Positions 25,974 to 33,443 of a stretch of DNA of 64,000 bases are shown in pieces (the first letter of the stretch is position 1; every line of letters starts with the position of its first letter). Location: NCBI RefSeq assembly GCF_017815515.1, contig NZ_CP072611.1:1736001-1800000 (forward strand), given 5' to 3'. The translations under genes were made by a program, and so were the position numbers. The notes under the pieces were generated by a model that worked only from the letters and a program-made list of their open reading frames with translations, ran no database searches and had not been told where the DNA came from. Source of the DNA: Aureimonas populi (GTDB taxonomy: Bacteria > Pseudomonadota > Alphaproteobacteria > Rhizobiales > Rhizobiaceae).

Positions 25974-27062
25974 ATGACGACACCGCAAGCCCATCCTGCC
26001 ACCGGCGGTTTAACGCGCCGTTCGTTTCTGGCGGCCGGCGCGGGGCTCGTGGCCGGGGCCTGCCTGGCGCGGCCCGCCCGCGCGGCGGGCGGCGTGCCCT
26101 TCGGCGCCGCGATCCAGTCGGACTATTTCGACACCGATCCGTCTTACGTTCAGGCCTTCGTCGATCATTGCGACATCGTGATGCCGATGAACGAGCTGAA
26201 ATTCGGCCTCCTGCGCCCGGCGCGGGACGAGTTCAACTTCACCCATGCCGACCGCCTCGTCGATTTCGCGCTGGCGAACGGCAAGGCCTCGCGCGGGCAC
26301 GCCTTCGTCTGGTGGTCCACCAACCCGCCCTGGCTGGAGGCGATCGAGGACGAAAGCGAGGCCGAGACCGCGCTGATCGAGCATATCGAGCGCGTGGCCG
26401 ACCATTATCGCGGGCGCCTGACGGACTGGGACGTGGTCAACGAGGTGATCGCCCATGATCCGCGCGGCGGGCCGGACGGCCCCTTGCGCGACACTTTCTG
26501 GCTGCGGCGCCTCGGCCCCCGCCACGTGCCGCTGGCCTTCGAGACGGCCGCGCGCGCCGACCCGGGCGCCGGCCTCGTCATCAACGACTACGATCTCGAA
26601 TTCGCCGGCGACCGCTACGACGCGCGCCGCGCCGCCATGCTGGACATCGTGCGCCAGCTTCAGGACCGCAACATCCGCGTGGATGCCGTGGGGCTCCAGG
26701 CCCATCTCTATTCGCATCTGGCCGTCGACGTTCCGGGCTTTGCCCGCTTCGGCGAGGCGCTGGAGGCGCTGGGCGTGCGCCTCATCGTCACCGAGCTCGA
26801 CGTGATCGACTTCCAGGTGCGCGGCGGGGTGGAGGAGCAGGACGCGGCGGCGACGCGCGTCGTCTCCGACCTTCTGGACGCGGTGGAGGGCACGCCGCCG
26901 CTCGCCCTCGTCACCTGGGGGCTGACGGATCGCTACTCCTGGGTGCCGGATGCCATGCCGCGCCAGGACGGCAAGCCTTCCCGCCCGCTGCCCTTCGATG
27001 CGCGGATGCGGCCCAAGCCCTGGTACGACATGCTGCGCGCCCGGCTCGCGGCGATGGGCTGA
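25974..27062 (+). CDS. Tat-exported GH10 endo-xylanase-like glycanase
   Basis: A 362-residue secreted glycoside hydrolase. The N-terminus carries a twin-arginine signal (LTRRSFLAAGAGLVAGACLA, then ARPARAAGG as cleavage region). The GH10 barrel shows MPMNELKFGLL, acid/base Glu157 in WDVVNEVI, and nucleophile Glu274 in IVTELDVIDF. QAHLYSH and TWGLTDRYSWV also match the family. GH10 enzymes cut beta-1,4-xylan and related glycans. Located between flippase and chain-length genes, it more likely trims or releases the self-made polymer than degrades plant xylan, but both are possible. It diverges from the flippase with nearly touching starts. Confidence 0.88.
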   Translation: MTTPQAHPATGGLTRRSFLAAGAGLVAGACLARPARAAGGVPFGAAIQSDYFDTDPSYVQAFVDHCDIVMPMNELKFGLLRPARDEFNFTHADRLVDFALANGKASRGHAFVWWSTNPPWLEAIEDESEAETALIEHIERVADHYRGRLTDWDVVNEVIAHDPRGGPDGPLRDTFWLRRLGPRHVPLAFETAARADPGAGLVINDYDLEFAGDRYDARRAAMLDIVRQLQDRNIRVDAVGLQAHLYSHLAVDVPGFARFGEALEALGVRLIVTELDVIDFQVRGGVEEQDAAATRVVSDLLDAVEGTPPLALVTWGLTDRYSWVPDAMPRQDGKPSRPLPFDARMRPKPWYDMLRARLAAMG

Positions 27063-27156
27063 ACAGCGTTGAATCGACGTTTAACCCTTTGTTTGCCATG
27101 ATGGGGTGACAATCGGTCCAGACCCTTCGCCTTCACACTCCGGATAGCTGCCCGCG

Positions 27157-29163
27157 ATGTTCACTTCCGACGAGACCAAGGCGTCCCCAGCGGCGTCCTC
27201 GGCCAGCCTTGCGCCGCGTGCAGCCCCGTCCTCGCTCGTCGATCCGGTGTTCGTGGCGCGCCGCGTCTGGCGCGCCAGGTTCGCCATTCTGGGGCTCGGG
27301 CTCGTGGGCGGGGCGCTCGCGGCCTTCATCGCCCTTTCGATGCCGAAGGTCTACCACGCCTCGACGCAGATGATCCTCGACCCGCGCGGGCTCAACCTCG
27401 TCCAGAACGAGGTGACGCAGACGCCGCTCGGTCTGGCCTCGGACGCCGCGCTGGCGCTGGTGCAGAGCCAGATCGCCGTCATCACCTCGCAAAGCGTGCT
27501 GGCGCAGGTGGTGGACCGCGCCGGGCTGACGCAGGACCCCGAGTTCAACGGCACGGCCGAGGGGCCGTTCGACCGGTGGCTGCCCTCCATCACCCTTCTG
27601 CCCGGCGCCGAGCCGGAAGCCGAGATCACCGACCGGCGGCAACTGACCATCGTCAATCTCGGCCGGCAGGTGACGGCCGCCCGCAACGCCAACTCCTTCG
27701 TCATCGAGGTGACGGTGGAGAGCCTGGAGCCGGCCAAGGCGGCGGATCTGGCCAATCTCGTGGCGCAGATCTTCGTGGAGGAGCAGGCGCGCGTGCAGTC
27801 CGATACGGCGCGCCGGGCAACGGACGCCATCACGGCGCGCCTGGCCGAACTGCGCGAGAGGGTGCGCGGGGCCGAGGATGCGGTGGAGGCCTACAGGGCG
27901 CAGAACCAGCTCGTGGGCGTGGGCGGCCGGCTCATCGACGACGAGTTCATCCTGCGCATCAACAACCAGCTCGCCGAGGCGCGCGCCACCATCACCGGGC
28001 TTCGCGTGCGCGCCGATTCCATGCGCCAGGCGAGCGTGGACGACGTGGTGGACGGCGCCTTCCCGGAGGAGCTGAACTCGGCCGCGCTCCTGCGGCTGCG
28101 CCAGTCCTATGCCGATCTGGCGCAGGAGAACGCCGTTCTCGCCTCGCGCCTGGGGCCGCGCCACCCCCAGCGCGCCGCCAGCGAGGACGCGCTCGGCACC
28201 GCGCGGCGGGCCATCGCCACCGAACTCTCGCGCATCGTGGCCTCGGCGCAGACCGAGCTGGCACGCGCCGAGGAGACCGAACGCGCCCTGAGCGCGCAGA
28301 TCGCGACGCTGCGCGACCGGCAGATCGAGACCAGCGGCTCCTTCGTGGAACTGCGCCAACTGGAGCGCGAGGTCGAGGCCTCGCGCGCGGTCTACGAGGC
28401 CTATCTCCTGCGCGCGCGCGAGCTCGGCGAACAGGAAAGCCTGAACACGGCCAATGTGCGCACCATCTCCGAGGCCATGCCGCCCTTCGAGCCGACCGGC
28501 CCCTCGCGCAAGCTCATCGTGCTGGCGGGCCTGATCCTCGGCCTCGGGCTGGGCCTCGGCATCGCGATCCTCGCCGCGCTCTGGCGGCTGGTGCGCGAGC
28601 ATCTGGCCGCCAGCGAAGCGGTGCGCACCGCGCCCAACGCCGATGGCGGCTATCCCGTCTTCACCGCCCTGCCCGTGCCCGTCACCTATTCCACCGCCCG
28701 CCCATCGAGACCGCAACCGCCCGCCGCGAGCCGGCCGGACGTTCGCCCGTCGGTGAGCGACGCGCCGCCCGTTGAGCCCGAGCCTGAGCCCGCCAGGCCC
28801 GAAACGGAAGCTGCGATGGAGCAGGACGAGCCGCGCGCCCGGGAGGCCGAGCGGGAGCCGGCGCCGCAGGCACCGACGCGGCCCGAGGAGCCGCAGGCTT
28901 CGCGCGCCGAAGAGCCGGCCGTTCGCGGGGAAGCGCCACCGGCCGCCGAGCCGAGCGAGCCTTCGGGCGAGATGGACCCCGCACCCGCGACCGATGCACA
29001 GCGGCGCGCGAATCTGCGCCAGCGGCTGCGCGACATCGGCACGGCGCGCGCCGCGCAGGACGAACCCCCGATCCGCTCCGCCCGTCCGAAGCCCGCCAAG
29101 GACGGCGAGCGCCTGACGGTGGCCGAAATCCGCCGCCGGCGGCTTGCCGAGCCGAAGGGCTGA
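27157..29163 (+). CDS. Wzz/GumC-type polysaccharide chain-length protein without kinase
   Basis: A 668-residue inner-membrane protein of the polysaccharide co-polymerase family. TM1 (about 45-65, ILGLGLVGGALAAFIALSM) precedes the Wzz motif VYHASTQMILDPRGLN. A long periplasmic coiled-coil region runs to about residue 430. The second TM follows the Pro-rich motif (SEAMPPFEPTGPSRKLIVLA, then GLILGLGLGLGIAILAA). After TM2 there is no BY-kinase Walker domain. Instead there is a disordered Pro/Glu/Ala/Arg tail of about 160 residues ending in a basic helix (QRRANLRQRLRDIGTARAAQ). It controls polymer length and links synthesis to export. No Wza-type outer-membrane gene is in the window. Confidence 0.85.
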   Translation: MFTSDETKASPAASSASLAPRAAPSSLVDPVFVARRVWRARFAILGLGLVGGALAAFIALSMPKVYHASTQMILDPRGLNLVQNEVTQTPLGLASDAALALVQSQIAVITSQSVLAQVVDRAGLTQDPEFNGTAEGPFDRWLPSITLLPGAEPEAEITDRRQLTIVNLGRQVTAARNANSFVIEVTVESLEPAKAADLANLVAQIFVEEQARVQSDTARRATDAITARLAELRERVRGAEDAVEAYRAQNQLVGVGGRLIDDEFILRINNQLAEARATITGLRVRADSMRQASVDDVVDGAFPEELNSAALLRLRQSYADLAQENAVLASRLGPRHPQRAASEDALGTARRAIATELSRIVASAQTELARAEETERALSAQIATLRDRQIETSGSFVELRQLEREVEASRAVYEAYLLRARELGEQESLNTANVRTISEAMPPFEPTGPSRKLIVLAGLILGLGLGLGIAILAALWRLVREHLAASEAVRTAPNADGGYPVFTALPVPVTYSTARPSRPQPPAASRPDVRPSVSDAPPVEPEPEPARPETEAAMEQDEPRAREAEREPAPQAPTRPEEPQASRAEEPAVRGEAPPAAEPSEPSGEMDPAPATDAQRRANLRQRLRDIGTARAAQDEPPIRSARPKPAKDGERLTVAEIRRRRLAEPKG

Positions 29164-29326
29164 GAGGGCGTTCGAGACTTCGGGCCGGTCGGTCCTGCGG
29201 GTCTTTGCCGCCGCCGCCGCGTCCCCGAGCCTCGCCGATGCCGCCGGCATCGACTGGCTCCGTGCGGACGACGAAAAATCCCTCGCAAGCCCTCCGCCGC
29301 CGAATCGTCAAACGGTTTCCGAATTC

Positions 29327-31144
29327 CTAGAAGACGCTCGCGCCCAGATCCGCCGGTCCGACCGCATTGCGGAAGACGGCGAAGAGCTCGCGCCCCAGCC
29401 CATGCTCGTTGCGCGACAGGTCGGCCTGCGCCACGGGGCGGGCCATCAGCTCTTCCTCGGAGACGAGGATGGACAATTCGCCGCTCTCGCCGTCGAGACG
29501 GATCATGTCGCCGTCGCGGATGCGCCCGATGGCCCCGCCCTCCTTGGCCTCGGGCGTGACGTGGATGGCGGCCGGCACCTTGCCGGACGCGCCCGACATG
29601 CGCCCGTCGGTGACGAGCGCCACCTTCTGCCCCCGGTCCAGGAGGACGCCGAGCGTGGGGGTCAGCTTGTGCAGTTCGGGCATGCCGTTGGAGCGTGGGC
29701 CCTGGAAGCGGACGACGGCCACGAAATCGCCGGTCAGCTCGCCGGCCTTGAAGGCGCTCTGGAGGTCGTCCTGGTCCTCGAAGACCCGCGCCGGCGCCTC
29801 CACGATCCGCCGCTCGGGCTTGACGGCCGAGACCTTGATGACGGCCTTGCCCATGTTGCCCTTCAGCATCTTCAGCCCGCCATTGGCCGAAAAGGGCTTG
29901 TCCGCCGTGGTCAGCACCTTCTCGTCACCGCTGACGGCCGGGGCGGGGGAGCGCACGACGCCGTGCCCGTCCGGCGAAAGCTTCGCCTCCACCGTATAGG
30001 CGGAGAGGCCGTGGCCGAAGGCGGTGCGCACATCCTCGTGCAGGAGGCCGGCGGACAGGAGCTCGCGGATCAGGAAGCCCATGCCGCCCGCCGCCTCGAA
30101 ATGGTTCACGTCCGCCAGCCCGTTCGGATAGACGCGGGCGAGAAGCGGCGTCACGTCCGACAGGTCGGAGATGTCGGCCCAGGTCAGCTTGATGCCCGCC
30201 GCGGCCGCGATCGCCACCAGATGCATGACGTGGTTCGTGGAGCCGCCGGTGGCGTGGAGCCCGACGACGCCGTTCACCACCGCCTTCTCGTCCACCACAT
30301 GGCCGATGGGCGTGAACTCGTTGCCGAGCGCGGTGATGGACAAGGCGCGCTTCGTCGCCTCTCGCGTCAGCGCGTCGCGCAGGGGCGTGTTCGGGTTGAC
30401 GAAGGAGGCGCCCGGCATGTGCAGGCCCATGATCTCCATCAGCATCTGGTTGGAATTGGCCGTGCCGTAGAAGGTGCAGGTGCCCGGGCCGTGATAGCTC
30501 TTCGATTCCGCCTCCAGAAGGGCCTCGCGCCCGACCTTGCCCTCGGCATAGAGCTGGCGGATGCGCGCCTTCTCGTCGTTGGGCAGGCCGGAGGTCATCG
30601 GCCCGGCGGGGACGAAGATCGCGGGCAGGTGGCCGAAGGTCAGCGCCGCGATGGCAAGGCCCGGCACGATCTTGTCGCAGATGCCGAGATAGACGGCCGC
30701 GTCGTACATGTCGTGCGAAAGGCCCACGGCCGCCGCCATGGCGATCACGTCGCGCGAGAACAGCGAAAGCTCCATGCCGCCTTGCCCCTGCGTGACGCCG
30801 TCGCACATGGCCGGCACGCCGGAGGCGACCTGCGCCGTGGCGCCCACCTCGCGCGCGGCCTGCCGGATCAGCTCGGGGTAGCGCTCATAGGGCTGATGGG
30901 CCGAAAGCATGTCGTTATAGGCGGTGATGATGCCCAGATTGGGCGTCACGTCGCCCGCCAGCCGCGCCTTGTCGCTCGGCCCGCAGGCCGCGAAGCCGTG
31001 GGCGAGGTTGCCGCAATTGAGCCGGCTGCGCTTGGGGCCTTCGGCGCCCTTGGCCTCGATGCGCTCCAGATAGGCCTCGCGTGTGGGGGCGGAGCGCTCG
31101 GCGATGCGCCTCGTGATGGCTTCGATGCGGCTGTCTGCGGCCAT
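29327..31144 (-). CDS. edd: 6-phosphogluconate dehydratase
   Basis: First committed enzyme of the Entner-Doudoroff pathway (6-phosphogluconate to 2-keto-3-deoxy-6-phosphogluconate), an Fe-S dehydratase of the IlvD/Edd family; 605 residues. Hallmarks: [74 protein letters not shown] and the C-terminal [18 protein letters not shown]. The conserved Cys residues for the cluster are in CDG, CDK and GTCTFYG. ATG 31144 has GGAGG six bases upstream; the Met four codons earlier is possible but lacks a binding site. Third gene of zwf-pgl-edd; the eda aldolase is not in the window. Confidence 0.97.
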   Translation of the reverse strand: MAADSRIEAITRRIAERSAPTREAYLERIEAKGAEGPKRSRLNCGNLAHGFAACGPSDKARLAGDVTPNLGIITAYNDMLSAHQPYERYPELIRQAAREVGATAQVASGVPAMCDGVTQGQGGMELSLFSRDVIAMAAAVGLSHDMYDAAVYLGICDKIVPGLAIAALTFGHLPAIFVPAGPMTSGLPNDEKARIRQLYAEGKVGREALLEAESKSYHGPGTCTFYGTANSNQMLMEIMGLHMPGASFVNPNTPLRDALTREATKRALSITALGNEFTPIGHVVDEKAVVNGVVGLHATGGSTNHVMHLVAIAAAAGIKLTWADISDLSDVTPLLARVYPNGLADVNHFEAAGGMGFLIRELLSAGLLHEDVRTAFGHGLSAYTVEAKLSPDGHGVVRSPAPAVSGDEKVLTTADKPFSANGGLKMLKGNMGKAVIKVSAVKPERRIVEAPARVFEDQDDLQSAFKAGELTGDFVAVVRFQGPRSNGMPELHKLTPTLGVLLDRGQKVALVTDGRMSGASGKVPAAIHVTPEAKEGGAIGRIRDGDMIRLDGESGELSILVSEEELMARPVAQADLSRNEHGLGRELFAVFRNAVGPADLGASVF

Positions 31145-31174
31145 GATGGCCTCCATATGAGGGCGCGGCCCGTC

Positions 31175-31888
31175 TCAGGGCGCCCAGAATATCTCGATCG
31201 GATGGGCGCGAGGGCTGCGCAGGACGGCGCGCACGGGAAGCGCCTCCCAAGGCCCCGGCGCTTGCGCCTGCGCCAGCACGCGGCGCTTCTCCTCCCCCTC
31301 GATATGGAGCGCCAGGAAGCGTGCCTCCACGATGGGCGGCAAGGTCAGGGTCACGCGCGGCTCGCCCGCGCCCGGCGCCTCCACGGCCTCGAAGAGCCGG
31401 GGCGTGGCGGGGTCGAGCGCCTCCGCGAGGCGGTCCGCGCCGGGGAAGAAGGAGGCGGTGTGCCCGTCCGCGCCCATGCCGAGCACGAGCGCGTCGATGG
31501 GCCGGGCGAGATGGCCGAAGAGCTGCGACAGGCGCGCGGCCCCCTCGGGCGCGCCCAGCCCCTCCGTGTAATAGGGCTCGAAGCGGGCGGCGGCGGCCGG
31601 CCCTTGCAGGAGGTGGCGGTGCACCAGCGTGGCATTGGCCCGCTCGTGCCCGGCGGGCACCCAGCGTTCGTCCACCAGAAGCACCGTCACGGCCTGCCAG
31701 TCGATCTCCGCCCGCGCCAGCGTCTCGAAGAAGAGCCTGGGCGTGGAGCCGCCCGAGACGGCGAGGATGGCCGAGCCGCGCGTGGCGAGCCCGCCCGCCA
31801 GCACCGCGCCGACCCCCGCCGCCAGGGCCTCGGCCAGCGCCTCGCGATCCGCGTATTCGTGAAGCTTGTGCCGGTCCGCGCCCATCAT
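31175..31888 (-). CDS. pgl: 6-phosphogluconolactonase
   Basis: Hydrolyses 6-phosphoglucono-lactone made by Zwf; 237 residues, SugarP isomerase/NagB fold. Family motifs are LAVSGGSTPRLFFETLA, VLLVDERWVPAGHERANATL and VLGMGADGHTASFFPGAD, with LTLPPIVEAR later. The start overlaps the zwf stop by 4 bp, and 30 bp separate it from edd, so all three are co-transcribed. Confidence 0.96.
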   Translation of the reverse strand: MMGADRHKLHEYADREALAEALAAGVGAVLAGGLATRGSAILAVSGGSTPRLFFETLARAEIDWQAVTVLLVDERWVPAGHERANATLVHRHLLQGPAAAARFEPYYTEGLGAPEGAARLSQLFGHLARPIDALVLGMGADGHTASFFPGADRLAEALDPATPRLFEAVEAPGAGEPRVTLTLPPIVEARFLALHIEGEEKRRVLAQAQAPGPWEALPVRAVLRSPRAHPIEIFWAP

Positions 31889-33363
31889 TCGGGCTCGTGC
31901 CAGGTGCGCCCGTCACGCTCGATCAGGGCGATGGAGCCCGAGGGCCCCCATGTGCCGGCCGTGTAGGTCTGCGGCTTCATGTTCTTGGTCTCCCAGGCGG
32001 TCAGGATCGGGTCGATCCACTCCCAGGCGGCCTCCACCTCGTCCTTGCGCATGAACAGGGTCTGGTTGCCCCGGATCACGTCCATCAGCAGGCGCTCATA
32101 GGCGTCCGGATTGCGCATTCCGAACGATTCGGCAAAGCTCATGTCCAGCGGCACGTGGCGCAGGCGCATTCCGCCGGGGCCGGGGTCCTTGATCATCAGC
32201 CACTGCTTCACGCCTTCGTCGGGTTGCAGGCGCAGGACGAGCTGGTTCTGCGCCACCGTGCCCACGCTCTCCTCGAAGATGGAATGGGGAATCTTGCGGA
32301 AGGTGACGACGATCTCGCTCATGCGCTGCGACAGGCGCTTGCCGGTGCGCAGGTAGAAGGGCACGCCGGCCCAGCGCCAGTTGTCGATCTCCGCCTTGAT
32401 GGCCACGAAGGTCTCGGTGTCGCTGGAAGGGGCGCCGAGATCCTCCAGATAGGATTTCGCCGGTCCGCCGTTGGAGGCCCCGGCCTTGTACTGGCCCCGC
32501 ACCGTCATCTGCTCGACATTGACGGCGGTGATGGGCTTGAGCGAGCGCAGGACCTTCAGCTTCTCGTCGCGCAGCGCATCCGCGTCCAGCGCGAAGGGCG
32601 GCTCCAGCGCCACCAGGCACAGGAGCTGGACGATGTGGTTCTGCACCATGTCGCGCAGCGCGCCGGCCTTGTCGTAATAGCCCGCGCGGCCCTCCAGCCC
32701 CACGCCCTCGGCCACCGTGATCTGCACATGGTCCACATAGGCCGAGTTCCACACCGGCTCGTAGAGCATGTTGGCAAAGCGCAGCGCCATCAGGTTCTGC
32801 ACCGTCTCCTTGCCGAGATAGTGATCGATGCGGAAGACCTGGTCCTCGGTGAAATGCTTGCCGATCACCGCGTTCAGCGCCTTGGCGGAGGCGAGGTCGC
32901 GCCCCACCGGCTTCTCCACCACGAGGCGCGTGTTGTGGTGGGCGAGGCCCTTCTCGCGGATGCGGCAGGCGAGGTCTCCGAACAGGGCCGGGCCGACGGC
33001 GAGGTAGAAGGCGCGCACGCGCTCGTCGCCCGCCTCGTCGAGAAACGCCTTCAGCTCGTCCCAGCCCTCGTCCTCGCGCGCATCGACCTTCCGGTAGAAG
33101 AGGCGCGAGAGGAAGCGCTCCAGCGCCTCGTCGTCGCGCTCGGCCTTGCCGACATGCGCCTCGACGGCGGCCCTGGCGAAGGTCCTGTACTCCTCGTCGG
33201 AAAGCTCGGAGCGCGAGGCGCCGATGATTCGCGCCCCCTCGGGGAGCTGGCCGTCGAGATCGCGATGATAAAGCGCCGGCAGGAGCTTGCGCTCGGCAAG
33301 GTCGCCATTGCCGCCGAAAACGACGTAGTCGAAGAGATCGACCGGGATAATCTGACTGGACAC
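31885..33363 (-). CDS. zwf: Glucose-6-phosphate 1-dehydrogenase
   Basis: Oxidises glucose-6-phosphate to the lactone with NADP/NAD, feeding the Entner-Doudoroff and pentose phosphate routes; 492 residues. The nucleotide-binding motif VVFGGNGDLAERKLLPALY replaces the usual GxSGDLA with GGNGDLA, a common variant in this lineage. The active site is seen in RIDHYLGKETVQNLMALRFA. Other family blocks are VVEKPVGRDLASAKALN and GVPFYLRTGKRL. First gene of the operon; the upstream gap holds an A+T-rich promoter-like stretch and a palindrome. Confidence 0.97.
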   Translation of the reverse strand: MSSQIIPVDLFDYVVFGGNGDLAERKLLPALYHRDLDGQLPEGARIIGASRSELSDEEYRTFARAAVEAHVGKAERDDEALERFLSRLFYRKVDAREDEGWDELKAFLDEAGDERVRAFYLAVGPALFGDLACRIREKGLAHHNTRLVVEKPVGRDLASAKALNAVIGKHFTEDQVFRIDHYLGKETVQNLMALRFANMLYEPVWNSAYVDHVQITVAEGVGLEGRAGYYDKAGALRDMVQNHIVQLLCLVALEPPFALDADALRDEKLKVLRSLKPITAVNVEQMTVRGQYKAGASNGGPAKSYLEDLGAPSSDTETFVAIKAEIDNWRWAGVPFYLRTGKRLSQRMSEIVVTFRKIPHSIFEESVGTVAQNQLVLRLQPDEGVKQWLMIKDPGPGGMRLRHVPLDMSFAESFGMRNPDAYERLLMDVIRGNQTLFMRKDEVEAAWEWIDPILTAWETKNMKPQTYTAGTWGPSGSIALIERDGRTWHEPE

Positions 33364-33413
33364 GCGCCTTCCTTCAGCCTCCTCGCGCTCGGAATGCCGC
33401 CAGACATATAGTC

Positions 33414-33423
33414 TAATCGATTA
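33414..33423. promoter_or_regulatory. Palindrome TAATCGATTA in the zwf promoter region
   Basis: A 10-bp perfect palindrome in a short A+T-rich patch (TATAGTCTAATCGATTAAGA) of the 80-bp gap between bphP and zwf. Read on the minus strand, TATATG next to it could be a -10 box for zwf. It may be an operator for a carbon-metabolism regulator, but it does not match a consensus I can name. Confidence 0.4.
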
Positions 33424-33443
33424 AGAGCGCAACGCCGACGCGC

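Noticed and set aside
27133..29250. Long minus-strand open frame opposite the chain-length protein
   Set aside because: The plus strand has two correctly placed membrane helices and the Wzz motif; the antisense is a compositional shadow.
29144..31966. Very long plus-strand open frame (about 940 codons) across edd and pgl
   Set aside because: It is antisense to clearly recognised edd and pgl; its translation is low-complexity Gly/Arg/His-rich with no family match, as expected from high-G+C codon bias.
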